Of a DNA stretch of 64,000 bases, positions 16,402-24,990 are shown one piece after another (position 1 is the first letter of the stretch; every line of letters starts with the position of its first letter). Below the pieces are notes generated by a model, which saw nothing but the letters and a program-made list of their open reading frames with translations, had not been told where the DNA came from and did not search any database. The position numbers and the translations under genes are program-made. Source of the stretch: Taibaiella sp041660405 (GTDB lineage: Bacteria > Bacteroidota > Bacteroidia > Chitinophagales > Chitinophagaceae); assembly GCA_041660405.1 (NCBI GenBank), contig JBAZWL010000024.1, positions 1 to 64,000 of the forward strand. The letters are read 5' to 3'.

Positions 16402-17832
16402 GTGCAGACTAACGAACGCATTTCCGTATTTGACATTTTTAAAATAGGCATTGGCCCCAGCAGTTCTCATACGCTAGGACCCTGGAAAGCTGCGCTGCAA
16501 TTTATAGCAGGCCTGAAGCAAAAATATTCCCTGGAAAAAGTGACCAGCGTGAAGGTATTGCTATACGGATCGTTAGCTAAAACCGGTCATGGACATGGTA
16601 CCGATGTAGCCGTTATGCTTGGCCTTTGCGGTGAAGACCCCGTAACATTTGATGTAAATAAGATAGATAGCACTGTGCAGGCATTGAACCGGGACAAAGT
16701 AATGTTGCTGGCCGGTACTAAGGAAATTCCTTTTAATCCATCGTTGGATATAGAATTCTTGATGAAGGAATCATTGCCTTATCATCCCAATGCACTTACC
16801 TTCCTGTGCTCCTTTAGTGATGGTAACTCCATAGCAGAAACGTATTATTCTATAGGTGGTGGTTTTGTAGAGAAAGAAGGGGAGCGCCACCACGGCACAA
16901 ATGATACAGACCTTTATTTCCCTATTGATAATGCACAGGATCTGCTGCACTGGTGTATCAAAACCGGGTTGAGCGTTTCGGAAATAGTAATGGAAAATGA
17001 AATAGCCTGGCGTAGTGAATCGGAAACACGTGCAGGACTGCTAAGGATCTGGCACACCATGAAGGATTGCATCTATCGTGGCTGTCACAGAGATGGTAAG
17101 CTGCCTGGCGGACTGGATGTGTCGCGCAGGGCTGCACCGCTCAACAGGCGTTTGCTTAAAAATAAAACGTATAATAATTACGATGAATGGCTGCAATGTA
17201 TCCGTGATGGTGGCCAGAGTTTTCAATACATCCTGGATTGGGTGAGCTGTTTTGCTCTGGCAGTAAACGAAGAAAATGCTTCCTTCAGCAGGGTGGTGAC
17301 GGCGCCTACAAATGGGGCCGCAGGCGTTATCCCGGCTGTGTTGCTATACTACGTTGCGTTCTGCGATGGTCATGAAGAAGATAAGATCATTCAATTCCTG
17401 TTATGCGCTTCCGAAATAGGAAGTATATTTAAAAAAGGCGCTACTATTTCTGCAGCTATGGGCGGTTGTCAGGCCGAGATCGGTGTTTCCTCTGCTATGG
17501 CGGCGGCGGCCCTTACAGAATGTCTAGGCGGCAGTGTACGTCAGTGTCTTATGGCTTCAGAGATTGCTATGGAGCATCACCTGGGCCTCACTTGTGATCC
17601 GGTAGCGGGATTGGTACAGGTGCCTTGTATTGAACGCAATACCATGGGCGCTATTAAAGCCATTACCGCAGCACAATTAGCTATGCAAAGTAATCCTTAT
17701 CAGGCAAGGGTTTCGTTGGATGCAGTGGTGAAAACCATGTGGGAAACAGCGCTGGATATGAATACCAAATACAAAGAAACCGCTGATGGCGGCCTGGCTA
17801 TTAATATTCCTTTGGGATTGAGTGAGTGTTAA
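16402..17832 (+). CDS. sdaA: L-serine ammonia-lyase (serine deaminase), single chain
   Basis: 476 residues starting with GTG at 16402 (no closer ATG fits the family start SVFDIFKIGIGPSSSHT). The N-terminal beta domain and the C-terminal alpha domain are both present, as in the one-chain iron-sulfur enzymes. GATISAAMGGCQAEIG, LTCDPVAGLVQVPC and the conserved cysteines that hold the 4Fe-4S cluster are visible. It converts L-serine to pyruvate and ammonia in the cytosol. It stands alone, convergent with the rRNA methyltransferase across a large inverted repeat. Confidence 0.95.
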   Translation: MQTNERISVFDIFKIGIGPSSSHTLGPWKAALQFIAGLKQKYSLEKVTSVKVLLYGSLAKTGHGHGTDVAVMLGLCGEDPVTFDVNKIDSTVQALNRDKVMLLAGTKEIPFNPSLDIEFLMKESLPYHPNALTFLCSFSDGNSIAETYYSIGGGFVEKEGERHHGTNDTDLYFPIDNAQDLLHWCIKTGLSVSEIVMENEIAWRSESETRAGLLRIWHTMKDCIYRGCHRDGKLPGGLDVSRRAAPLNRRLLKNKTYNNYDEWLQCIRDGGQSFQYILDWVSCFALAVNEENASFSRVVTAPTNGAAGVIPAVLLYYVAFCDGHEEDKIIQFLLCASEIGSIFKKGATISAAMGGCQAEIGVSSAMAAAALTECLGGSVRQCLMASEIAMEHHLGLTCDPVAGLVQVPCIERNTMGAIKAITAAQLAMQSNPYQARVSLDAVVKTMWETALDMNTKYKETADGGLAINIPLGLSEC

Positions 17833-17836
17833 GGTT

Positions 17837-17914
17837 AATTTGAAAATGTACAAATTTGAAAATTAGCAAATAGTGGGAGTGTTATTCATTTTCAAATTTG
17901 CTCATTTTCAAATT
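17837..17914. repeat. 28-bp imperfect inverted repeat made of AAATTTGAAAATG units
   Basis: Arms 17837-17864 and 17887-17914 are complementary except at two or three positions, with a 22-nt loop. Each arm is itself two direct copies of ATTTGAAAAT. It lies between convergent genes and runs into the stop codon of the rRNA methyltransferase, so it may act as a shared terminator. The unit looks like a dispersed intergenic repeat. Confidence 0.7.
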
Positions 17915-19319
17915 ATTTAATCTCCATTCTTATCCGCCAGTTTTTTGGAAAATAATTATTCATCCTGTTAGGCAGCCATTTACCCCAACCCAGTCCATGC
18001 CCTTCGAAAGTAGCCACCTGCCAGCCTTTCACAGGATTATCTTTTGCTACTTCTTCCTTTTTTAAATAAGCTAAAGCATCATCTTTACTTAAAGGTACTT
18101 TGGTTATTTGTTCTGATAGATGAACACTTAAAGCCAATTCATGATCGGGAATTACATCTTTACCCATAATCTTACCTAGCGCTGTGCCGGTCTTTTTTAT
18201 TCTTACATGCTGCTGTAATAACTCAAAATCTTTTTTATGCTCCGGATGAATAGCATAAAATTCTTCATTGCGTTCTATGGCAATGAATTCATTATTCAGC
18301 CAGTTTTTCCAGCGTTCTGTTTCGTCTTTTGCTTTACTGTTTCCGCTTTTGTTATTGCCTTTCTGTTTGTCCTTTTTCCGGTATTCCTTTTCTTCTTCCA
18401 GCTCTGTTATTTTTTTACGAAAAGCAGATAAAAAGAAGCCTTCCCCAGCTAGTTTCCAAGGGTAAAAACGATATCCTGTAGCCTTATGTTCAGGCGAATG
18501 AGTTACCGTAATATTCCGATCATTCTGTACCGGAATAGTTAGCGGTTCCAGGTTCAGTTCTTCGCAGATCCAATCTGCAATCCATTCATTTTCTTCTGCC
18601 GAATAAGAGCAGGTGGCGTATAATAAAATGCCTCCATCCTTTAAGGAAGGAATCACATCTGCCAGGATCCTCTTCTGCCGTTCACTGCAAAGTTTTACAT
18701 GCTCTACCGACCATTCATCCAAAGCATCTTCATCCTTGCGCCACAGGCCGGAACCGGTGCAGGGCGCATCTATCAGCATGGCATCAAAATAGTTTGGTAT
18801 TTTGGCAAACTCTTTCGGATCGCTATTGGTTACCCAGGTATTCATCTGCCCCCAGCGGGTAAGATTCTCTGCAAGTATAGATGCCCGGGTCTGTATTACC
18901 TCGTTAGAAATCAGCAAATCATCTGGTTGTAACAGGGATGCAATTAATGTACTTTTCCCGCCCGGAGCAGCACAAAGATCTAATACCCGGAGTGGTTTGT
19001 CTTCTCTTGTCACCAGGTTGCGAAATGCAAATTCTACAAACATAGAAGAGGCCTCCTGTACATAATAAGTGCCGGCGTGGAACAAAGGGTCGAGCGTGAA
19101 TACAGGCCGCTCTTCCAGGTAATAACCATTGTCCGACCAGGGTACTTTTTTGTGATTGGAGTATGCGCCTGTTGGTTTCAATGGATTGATTCTGACTGAG
19201 ATTACAGCAGGTTGATTATGTGCCTCCAGTACAGCTTCTGCATCAAGGCTACCCATACCAGGTACTTCACTGATCTGCGGTATAATTTTCTTTAATTTTC
19301 CGGTGTGGGATGCTTCCAT
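17913..19319 (-). CDS. RsmF/NOP2-type rRNA cytosine-C5 methyltransferase
   Basis: 468 residues. SAM motif I is LDLCAAPGGKST (113-124), motif IV is DAPCTGSGLWR with the release Cys187, and motif VI is TCSYSAEE with the nucleophile Cys237. The C-terminal third (about 330-468) resembles the PUA-like RNA-binding module of RsmF, separated by a Lys/Glu-rich linker (about 310-335). It methylates cytosine in 16S rRNA or tRNA. It is the last gene of an apparent operon, 20 bp after the lipid A deacylase-like gene. Confidence 0.92.
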   Translation of the reverse strand: MEASHTGKLKKIIPQISEVPGMGSLDAEAVLEAHNQPAVISVRINPLKPTGAYSNHKKVPWSDNGYYLEERPVFTLDPLFHAGTYYVQEASSMFVEFAFRNLVTREDKPLRVLDLCAAPGGKSTLIASLLQPDDLLISNEVIQTRASILAENLTRWGQMNTWVTNSDPKEFAKIPNYFDAMLIDAPCTGSGLWRKDEDALDEWSVEHVKLCSERQKRILADVIPSLKDGGILLYATCSYSAEENEWIADWICEELNLEPLTIPVQNDRNITVTHSPEHKATGYRFYPWKLAGEGFFLSAFRKKITELEEEKEYRKKDKQKGNNKSGNSKAKDETERWKNWLNNEFIAIERNEEFYAIHPEHKKDFELLQQHVRIKKTGTALGKIMGKDVIPDHELALSVHLSEQITKVPLSKDDALAYLKKEEVAKDNPVKGWQVATFEGHGLGWGKWLPNRMNNYFPKNWRIRMEIK

Positions 19320-19339
19320 GCTGTGGTTTTTAATAATGG

Positions 19340-20464
19340 TTATAGTCCTACGCCTATGCCCATTTCAAACAATTCAGCATTGGCCATGTGTGTCTTGAGG
19401 ATGGCAGAAAAAAATACTTCTTTGAAAGGTCCTTTCTCCCTCTGAACAAAGTAAAAATTTCCGCCTATTTTCTGGTATAATTTTTCCTGCTGCTCATCCA
19501 TTCTATGTATGTAATAACCAAGCTGGAATAAAACACCAAGTCGGCCAACCAAAAATTCATGCCCCAGGAAAACTGCTGCCTGAGTAGATTGTTTATATTC
19601 TTCTCCCTGAAAATGTTCGATAGATTTTAGCTTGGCATATTTCGCTGAATTGTAACAATAGTCGAAACCTGCATACACTTTATTTTTACTCCAGTATCGT
19701 TTACTTACATAGGCCGCACCAATATAAACAGGATTGCTCGGGCCATCGGCAGGACTGCTTTCTATAAAAGACCCGCCAACACGTGCTTGTATCAACCAAC
19801 GGTTTTTTAATGGGGTAAGGCTACGTTTAATTTTTTCAGGATTGGAAGTGACCGGGAAATAACGTACACCAATATGTGCGCCATACATATTGATACCGAG
19901 ATTAGGTTGTTGAAACGCGGCATTGGATACGTGTGAGAAATTAATGCCTGCCTGCAAATCCCAATGTTGGTCTATCTTCCAGCGGATATCTGTTGAAAAT
20001 GGACTGATATTATTCCAATGTCCGCCAATAGCTACATTCTCTGTATTCTTTACCGGGAACCGTTCGTAAGGTTTTGTATCATAACAAACACCCATACCTG
20101 CCCTTAGGGTCCATTCAAAATGATTGCCCCGGATGAGGTTCAATTGAATATTGGGAAAAATGCCAAATACCTGTCCATAAATATCAGGCATGTTGTAATT
20201 ATTATAATAAAAACCAAGGCCGAGTTGAGGATAATTTCTTCTTTGCTGCCAGTCTTTTTGTCCGTAGGTTTTTTTTACCAGGTTTATTTCAAAAGAATAG
20301 GACTGTGCCGGTATAGGACCGGTAAACCTTGCATTATGCCTGATCATTTTGCCTATCATCACATTACTTTCTATACCAAAACCACTCCAGGCTTGCTGTT
20401 GCTGAGCATGAAGTATTGGATTGATGATGGATAATACAATAAAGACAATTAGAAAACGGCTCAT
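19340..20464 (-). CDS. Acyloxyacyl hydrolase / PagL-like lipid A deacylase, outer membrane
   Basis: 374 residues with a signal peptide (MSRFLIVFIVLSIINPILHA). The body is a beta-barrel with the motif NFSHVSNAAFQQPNLG, matching the His-x-Ser catalytic pair of PagL (His178, Ser180 here). The Glu expected about 12 residues after the Ser was not found; Asn192 is nearby. An additional C-terminal barrel-like region (about 225-374) makes it longer than PagL. Probably removes or trims acyl chains on lipid A. It is 17 bp after a GT2 gene in the same operon, which suggests an envelope-lipid role. Confidence 0.75.
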   Translation of the reverse strand: MSRFLIVFIVLSIINPILHAQQQQAWSGFGIESNVMIGKMIRHNARFTGPIPAQSYSFEINLVKKTYGQKDWQQRRNYPQLGLGFYYNNYNMPDIYGQVFGIFPNIQLNLIRGNHFEWTLRAGMGVCYDTKPYERFPVKNTENVAIGGHWNNISPFSTDIRWKIDQHWDLQAGINFSHVSNAAFQQPNLGINMYGAHIGVRYFPVTSNPEKIKRSLTPLKNRWLIQARVGGSFIESSPADGPSNPVYIGAAYVSKRYWSKNKVYAGFDYCYNSAKYAKLKSIEHFQGEEYKQSTQAAVFLGHEFLVGRLGVLFQLGYYIHRMDEQQEKLYQKIGGNFYFVQREKGPFKEVFFSAILKTHMANAELFEMGIGVGL

Positions 20465-20481
20465 GATGCAGAATAGGATGC

Positions 20482-21222
20482 TTATTCGTAAATTTTATAT
20501 TTTGCCATTTTCCACTTTTGCAGACGGTGCTGCAGAGACACTCTAAGTACACCGCGTCCGTATTTCATACTTCTGCTGAAATTGATGCTGGAGGCCTCTT
20601 CAAAATATTTTGTAGGACAAGTGATCTCTGCAATTTCATAGCCTTTCATAAATATTTGAGACAACATTTCATTGTCAAAAACAAAGTCATCATTATTAGC
20701 CTGGAAATTAATATTGCGCAGCACCTCGCCGGAGAAAGCGCGGTAGCCCGTATGATACTCGCTTAGTTTTTGACCGATCAGTATATTTTCGAAAAGGGTA
20801 AGAAAACGGTTGAAAATATATTTGTACATCGGCATGCCGCCATTCAATGCCCCTTTGCCCAATATCCTTGAACCCAATACCACAGGGTATAGATCGTTGG
20901 CAATGATATAACACATGGAAGGAATCAGCTTAGGTGTATACTGGTAATCAGGATGCAACATAATTACAATATCAGCCCCCAATTCCATGGCCTTGGTGTA
21001 ACATGTTTTCTGATTGCCACCATAGCCTTTATTGTTTTCATGGCGTACTATATGCCTGATACCCAGCCTCCGGCCTACTTCTGACGTATCATCTTTACTA
21101 TGATCATCTACCAGCACCACTTCATCTACCATGTCAAATGGTATTTCGTTATACGTTCTTTCCAGGGTGAGGGCGGCGTTGTAAGCCGGCAGGACTACTA
21201 CTATTTTTTTACCGTTAAGCAT
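20482..21222 (-). CDS. Family 2 glycosyltransferase, dolichyl/polyprenyl-phosphate type
   Basis: 246 residues. Starts with VVVLPAYNAALTLERT, followed by VLVDDHSKDDT and the acidic motif of the donor site in MLHPDYQY; a compact GT-A enzyme without membrane helices, like DPM1-type transferases that load a sugar on polyprenyl phosphate. It lies 48 bp downstream of the thioesterase and 17 bp upstream of the lipid A deacylase-like gene, so it is probably co-transcribed with both. Confidence 0.88.
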   Translation of the reverse strand: MLNGKKIVVVLPAYNAALTLERTYNEIPFDMVDEVVLVDDHSKDDTSEVGRRLGIRHIVRHENNKGYGGNQKTCYTKAMELGADIVIMLHPDYQYTPKLIPSMCYIIANDLYPVVLGSRILGKGALNGGMPMYKYIFNRFLTLFENILIGQKLSEYHTGYRAFSGEVLRNINFQANNDDFVFDNEMLSQIFMKGYEIAEITCPTKYFEEASSINFSRSMKYGRGVLRVSLQHRLQKWKMAKYKIYE

Positions 21223-21270
21223 TTATATTTCCGTATTTCAGATATTTTTATTCAAAAAAATGATTAGTTC

Positions 21271-21714
21271 TTACTGTGCCTTAATGGTCATGCCGGTTGC
21301 TACAAGATTACTGGTAGCTTTAGACAGCAAAATATCTTTATCATTATAAACATGTACTTCTGCATTAATGATTTTTTTTCCTTGCCTGATAATTTCCGCT
21401 ACGGCAGTAATCCTTTCTCCTTCGGCCGCAGCAAACAGAAAATCCAGGTTAAGCGATACACTGGTATAATGTGAGGCCGCTTCCAGGGAAACCAGGGCCC
21501 AACCAATGGCTTCATCAATAACTAAAGACATCATGCCGCCATGTATATTACCAAAAGGATTACACATTTCCTTTCTTATCAAAACAGACATAGCCACTTT
21601 TCCTCTTTCTACAGATTCCAGACGAGGTTTTAGCCAGTTACCCGCAGGTGACCGTGAATGTTCAATTTCTGTACCCACCATTCCCTTAATCACTTCCAAT
21701 ACACCAGTAACCAT
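21271..21714 (-). CDS. PaaI-type hotdog-fold thioesterase
   Basis: 147 residues with the hotdog active-site segment NPFGNIHGGMMSLVIDEAIG (about 52-71), where HGG and the downstream Asp/Glu define PaaI-like acyl-CoA thioesterases. Cytosolic. It is the first gene of an operon leading into GT2, deacylase-like and rRNA methyltransferase genes, and it is divergent from oxyR with overlapping promoters. Confidence 0.9.
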   Translation of the reverse strand: MVTGVLEVIKGMVGTEIEHSRSPAGNWLKPRLESVERGKVAMSVLIRKEMCNPFGNIHGGMMSLVIDEAIGWALVSLEAASHYTSVSLNLDFLFAAAEGERITAVAEIIRQGKKIINAEVHVYNDKDILLSKATSNLVATGMTIKAQ

Positions 21715-21741
21715 TTCTAATTAAATAAATTTTAAACCTTG

Positions 21742-21765
21742 CAAAGCTACAATCTATTATCTTTG
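21742..21765. promoter_or_regulatory. Divergent overlapping -7 elements (thioesterase operon and oxyR)
   Basis: Minus strand: TAGCTTTG at 21742-21749 for the thioesterase operon. Plus strand: TATCTTTG at 21758-21765 for oxyR, with a TTG at 21739-21741 as a possible -33. Both match TAnnTTTG exactly and lie 8 bp apart, so RNA polymerase cannot occupy both at once. Confidence 0.6.
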
Positions 21766-21790
21766 TTTCCTTGAAATAATCGCACAATCT

Positions 21791-22747
21791 ATGACTATCA
21801 CTCAATTAGAATACGTTGTATCCGTAGCAACTTACAAAAGCTTCGTTGCGGCCGCCGAGAAAAGCTTTGTGACGCAGCCTACTTTGAGCATGCAGATCCA
21901 TAAACTGGAGGAAGAGCTCAATGTAAGACTCTTTGACCGTAATAAACATCCCATTGCCACTACAGAGGTGGGCGAAGAGATTGTAAAGCAGGCAAAAGTA
22001 ATACTTGCTGAAGCGGCAAAGATACAGGAACTGATCCAGCATAGGCAGGGTACGGTAGCCGGTAGCTTCCGTATTGGTATTATTCCTACACTTGCGCCTT
22101 ATATATTGCCGCAGTTGCTGGAAAACCATGCCAAAGCGCACCCGGAATTGAAACTTATCGTTACCGAACTGCAAACTAAAGACATTATCAAAAAATTAAG
22201 GGATGATGAAATTGATTGCGCCCTGCTGAGCACACCGCTGGAAGATAATCATATTAAGGAATATCCTTTATTTTATGAATCTCTGGTTGCTTATTTTGGT
22301 AAAGATGAAAAGGCTTTGCAAAAGCGTATGGTAACTCCTGATGATATTGATATGAAGCGCATCTGGATGTTGAATGAAGGCAATTGCCTGCGCAACCAGA
22401 TCATGAATCTTTGCAGCGAGCACATTGAAAAACTGCAGGAAAACCGCCCTTACCAATATGAATCGGGTAATGTGGAAACATTAAGGAAAATGGTAGATAA
22501 AAATGGTGGAATGACTGTTTTACCAGAACTGGCTACTTTTGAATTTACAGAAGATCAAAGTGAAAATGTACGTTACTTTGATGGAGAGGAGCCTGTAAGG
22601 GAAATTTCGCTGGTTACAAATGATCATTTTGTTCGCCTTACTGTATTGCAAACTTTAATGGATGAAATTTTGAAACTCGTTCCCGAAAAAATGAGGGTTC
22701 AGAAAAAGAACAGGAAAATACTAAGAATACAAACGGCTAAATTGTAA
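21791..22747 (+). CDS. oxyR: OxyR peroxide-sensing LysR regulator
   Basis: 318 residues. LysR winged helix at 1-60 (TQPTLSMQIHKLEEEL recognition region) and a periplasmic-binding-type effector domain. The two redox cysteines occur as GNCLRNQIMNLC, at Cys199 and Cys208, the same positions and spacing as in E. coli OxyR, so peroxide sensing by disulfide formation is likely. Transcribed from a perfect -7 box that overlaps the promoter of the thioesterase operon, so OxyR could influence that operon. Closed by a strong terminator. Confidence 0.93.
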   Translation: MTITQLEYVVSVATYKSFVAAAEKSFVTQPTLSMQIHKLEEELNVRLFDRNKHPIATTEVGEEIVKQAKVILAEAAKIQELIQHRQGTVAGSFRIGIIPTLAPYILPQLLENHAKAHPELKLIVTELQTKDIIKKLRDDEIDCALLSTPLEDNHIKEYPLFYESLVAYFGKDEKALQKRMVTPDDIDMKRIWMLNEGNCLRNQIMNLCSEHIEKLQENRPYQYESGNVETLRKMVDKNGGMTVLPELATFEFTEDQSENVRYFDGEEPVREISLVTNDHFVRLTVLQTLMDEILKLVPEKMRVQKKNRKILRIQTAKL

Positions 22748-22762
22748 TGCGTCCCAATATAG

Positions 22763-22800
22763 TTAAAAGCGGCTGCCTGAACTCAGGCAGCCGCTTTTAA
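22763..22800 (+). terminator. oxyR terminator
   Basis: 18-bp perfect inverted repeat (22763-22780, 22783-22800) rich in GC at its centre and ending in TTTTAA, 15 nt after the oxyR stop. Confidence 0.85.
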
Positions 22801-22843
22801 ATTTTACTGATAACAACCTAATCCATGGTTGCCATTGAATGTT

Positions 22844-23245
22844 TCAGACAAAACTGATCCATTCCGGTTTGCCATTAAATTCTTTGTCTTTAAAAATGAT
22901 AGAGAACATTGAGGGGTCATTTAAACTGCGGTACATTTTTATACCAAACCTATATTTCCCGTTAAGCCGAAGGATTTGATTTCTTCCGTTTATAATAATG
23001 CATTGTGTATCATTCGAGAAAAATGGTCCGCCCTTTACATCGTGAGGGATTTCCATGCTGATTATATGCTCATATTGAGGTTCATCGTCCATAATATAAC
23101 CCGCTGAAGCCAGTTCATATTTGTTGGAATGAATATTAACTGTAGCATTGGCCTGAGCCAGATTGGAGTCTGTATTGCGATCATAAATATTAAAATGCTC
23201 TCCTATCATGGAATAGTATATTCTGCAATTAAATATGTTTGTCAT
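22844..23245 (-). CDS. Small protein of unknown function
   Basis: 133 residues from the ATG at 23245; in-frame codons further upstream give a short basic extension without family support. The sequence is beta-rich (YYSMIGEHFNIYDRNT, YRFGIKMYRSLNDPS), has no signal peptide, membrane segment or recognisable motif. It is a single gene, convergent with oxyR. No function can be assigned. Confidence 0.6.
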   Translation of the reverse strand: MTNIFNCRIYYSMIGEHFNIYDRNTDSNLAQANATVNIHSNKYELASAGYIMDDEPQYEHIISMEIPHDVKGGPFFSNDTQCIIINGRNQILRLNGKYRFGIKMYRSLNDPSMFSIIFKDKEFNGKPEWISFV

Positions 23246-23635
23246 AATGGTTCTGTTTATTGGCTTAATAATAAATCTTAATAGCAAAGAGCAATTGATT
23301 TTTCATTATTCTAACTTATTTGTGTCGCTTATTCCAGATAGCAATGCTGCAGTAATCTTAGAACAAATAACATACCACAAAAAATGATTGTTCAGAATCA
23401 ATACTTAAATTTTTGCCTGTAAAAACCACTGTAGAAATTAGTACAGGAACTGTAGTCTATTCTCCTCAAATATCCACAAACGGCTTATAAGTCAAAACCT
23501 GAATTGTGCAAAGTAAACGTTCCAATGTTAAGGGTAAGAAATGTATAAGTTAAATAATTAGTCTATTTTCGGGCACTGAAATGTAAAACAGAACACGTTA
23601 GTTCTGTATTTTTTAACCAATTCAGTATTCATTTT
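23246..23635. other. Long leader region of the helicase gene
   Basis: 390 bp without a gene. On the minus strand, a TTACTTTG-like box near 23510 could serve the small gene at 22844. On the plus strand, TATTTTCG (23564-23571) is a near-match -7 box. A hairpin with 7-bp arms (23588-23594, 23601-23607) followed by ATTTTTT lies just 29 nt before the helicase start and resembles an attenuator. Confidence 0.4.
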
Positions 23636-24913
23636 TTGACATTCGAAGATTTTCAATTAGATGAGGACGTACTGGACGGTATTCATGCAATGGGTTACCG
23701 TTTGCCTACACCTATTCAACAGGAAGCTATTCCCATGATATTGGAAGGCAAAGACCTGATAGCCTGTGCCCAGACCGGTACCGGTAAAACAGCAGCCTTT
23801 ATGCTTCCTTTACTACACAAAATATTACAATTACCTGCCGACGGTATTAATACATTGATATTGGTACCTACAAGGGAACTTGCTATACAAATAGACCATC
23901 AGGTTGAGGCCATGGGATATTACTTGAATGTAAAGTCCATAGCTGTTTACGGCGGGGGAAGTGGTACCGGTTGGGTACAGCAAAAACAAGCGTTAACTAA
24001 AGGTGCCGATATTATCATTGCCACACCGGGAAGACTTATAGCACAGATGCAGATGGGCGGTATGGATTTTTCAAAAATACAACATCTGGTGCTTGATGAA
24101 GCTGACCGTATGTTGGATATGGGCTTCTATGATGATATTATTAAAATAGTAAATGCACTGCCCAAAGACAGACAGACTTTATGTTTTAGTGCTACCATGC
24201 CTCCGCGCATCCGTAAACTTACGCAACAAATACAGAGAGACCCGGCACAGATCAATATAGCTATGTCAAAGCCGGCAGAAGGTATAAAGCAGCTGGCTTA
24301 TATGGCTCACGATGAACAGAAACATAAGCTTGTATTGGATTTGCTAAAGACAGGGGAATATAAATCCGTGATTATATTTTCTTCCAGCAAAGAGAAGGTG
24401 AAACGTATGGAAGGTGAGCTGCGCAGGGCAAAGATCAATGCCAAAGCTTTCCACTCTGATCTGGTACAGGAAGAGCGTGAATCCCTGATGATGGCTTTTA
24501 AAAATCAAAAGATTGATGTGCTTGTGGGCACCGATGTATTATCACGTGGTATCCATGTAGAAGGTATTGATCTTGTGATCAATTACGATGTTCCGCCCGA
24601 TCCTGAAGATTATGTGCACCGTATAGGCCGTACCGCAAGGGCTGCGAGCAAGGGTACGGCAATTACCTTTATCAATGAAAAAGATATGAGGCGCTTTGCA
24701 TCTATTGAAAAACTGATCGAACGCACTATTGAACAAGTACCTTTGCCTGAAGGCTATGGACCTGCACCGGTTTATAATCCGGGTAAAGCAAGATCCGGCG
24801 GTAGTTTTGGTACTAAAGGTGGTGGTAATTTCAAAGGGGGTAAGGGCGGTAAAAAGAATTTCAAACCTAAACCTAAAAATAAGGAAGGCGACAATACCGG
24901 AACACATTCATAA
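23636..24913 (+). CDS. DEAD-box RNA helicase (RhlE-like)
   Basis: 425 residues, starting with TTG at 23636 (MTFEDFQLDEDVL, the usual family start). Q motif RLPTPIQQEAIP, Walker A AQTGTGKT (45-52), DEAD (154-157), SAT, and the motif VI region HRIGRTARA are all present. The tail from about 385 is Gly/Lys-rich (GGGNFKGGKGGKK), an RNA-binding extension. Role: ATP-dependent RNA unwinding in ribosome assembly or RNA decay, often cold-induced. A terminator-like hairpin in the leader could regulate it. Confidence 0.94.
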   Translation: MTFEDFQLDEDVLDGIHAMGYRLPTPIQQEAIPMILEGKDLIACAQTGTGKTAAFMLPLLHKILQLPADGINTLILVPTRELAIQIDHQVEAMGYYLNVKSIAVYGGGSGTGWVQQKQALTKGADIIIATPGRLIAQMQMGGMDFSKIQHLVLDEADRMLDMGFYDDIIKIVNALPKDRQTLCFSATMPPRIRKLTQQIQRDPAQINIAMSKPAEGIKQLAYMAHDEQKHKLVLDLLKTGEYKSVIIFSSSKEKVKRMEGELRRAKINAKAFHSDLVQEERESLMMAFKNQKIDVLVGTDVLSRGIHVEGIDLVINYDVPPDPEDYVHRIGRTARAASKGTAITFINEKDMRRFASIEKLIERTIEQVPLPEGYGPAPVYNPGKARSGGSFGTKGGGNFKGGKGGKKNFKPKPKNKEGDNTGTHS

Positions 24914-24927
24914 TTGTTGAAAGATAT

Positions 24928-24967
24928 AAAAGAGGAACGTCATTCGTACGAATGGCGTTCCTCTTTT
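24928..24967. terminator. Terminator shared by helicase and B12-regulated gene
   Basis: Arms 24928-24947 and 24948-24967 form a 20-bp stem with one wobble pair, flanked by A-run and T-run, between the convergent stops at 24913 and 24991. Confidence 0.85.
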
Positions 24968-24990
24968 TATGTACCTGGGTAGAGACGGAA

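Noticed and set aside
23246..23635. Undetected small RNA gene in the helicase leader
   Set aside because: Only a weak 7-bp hairpin was found; no known RNA family was recognised.
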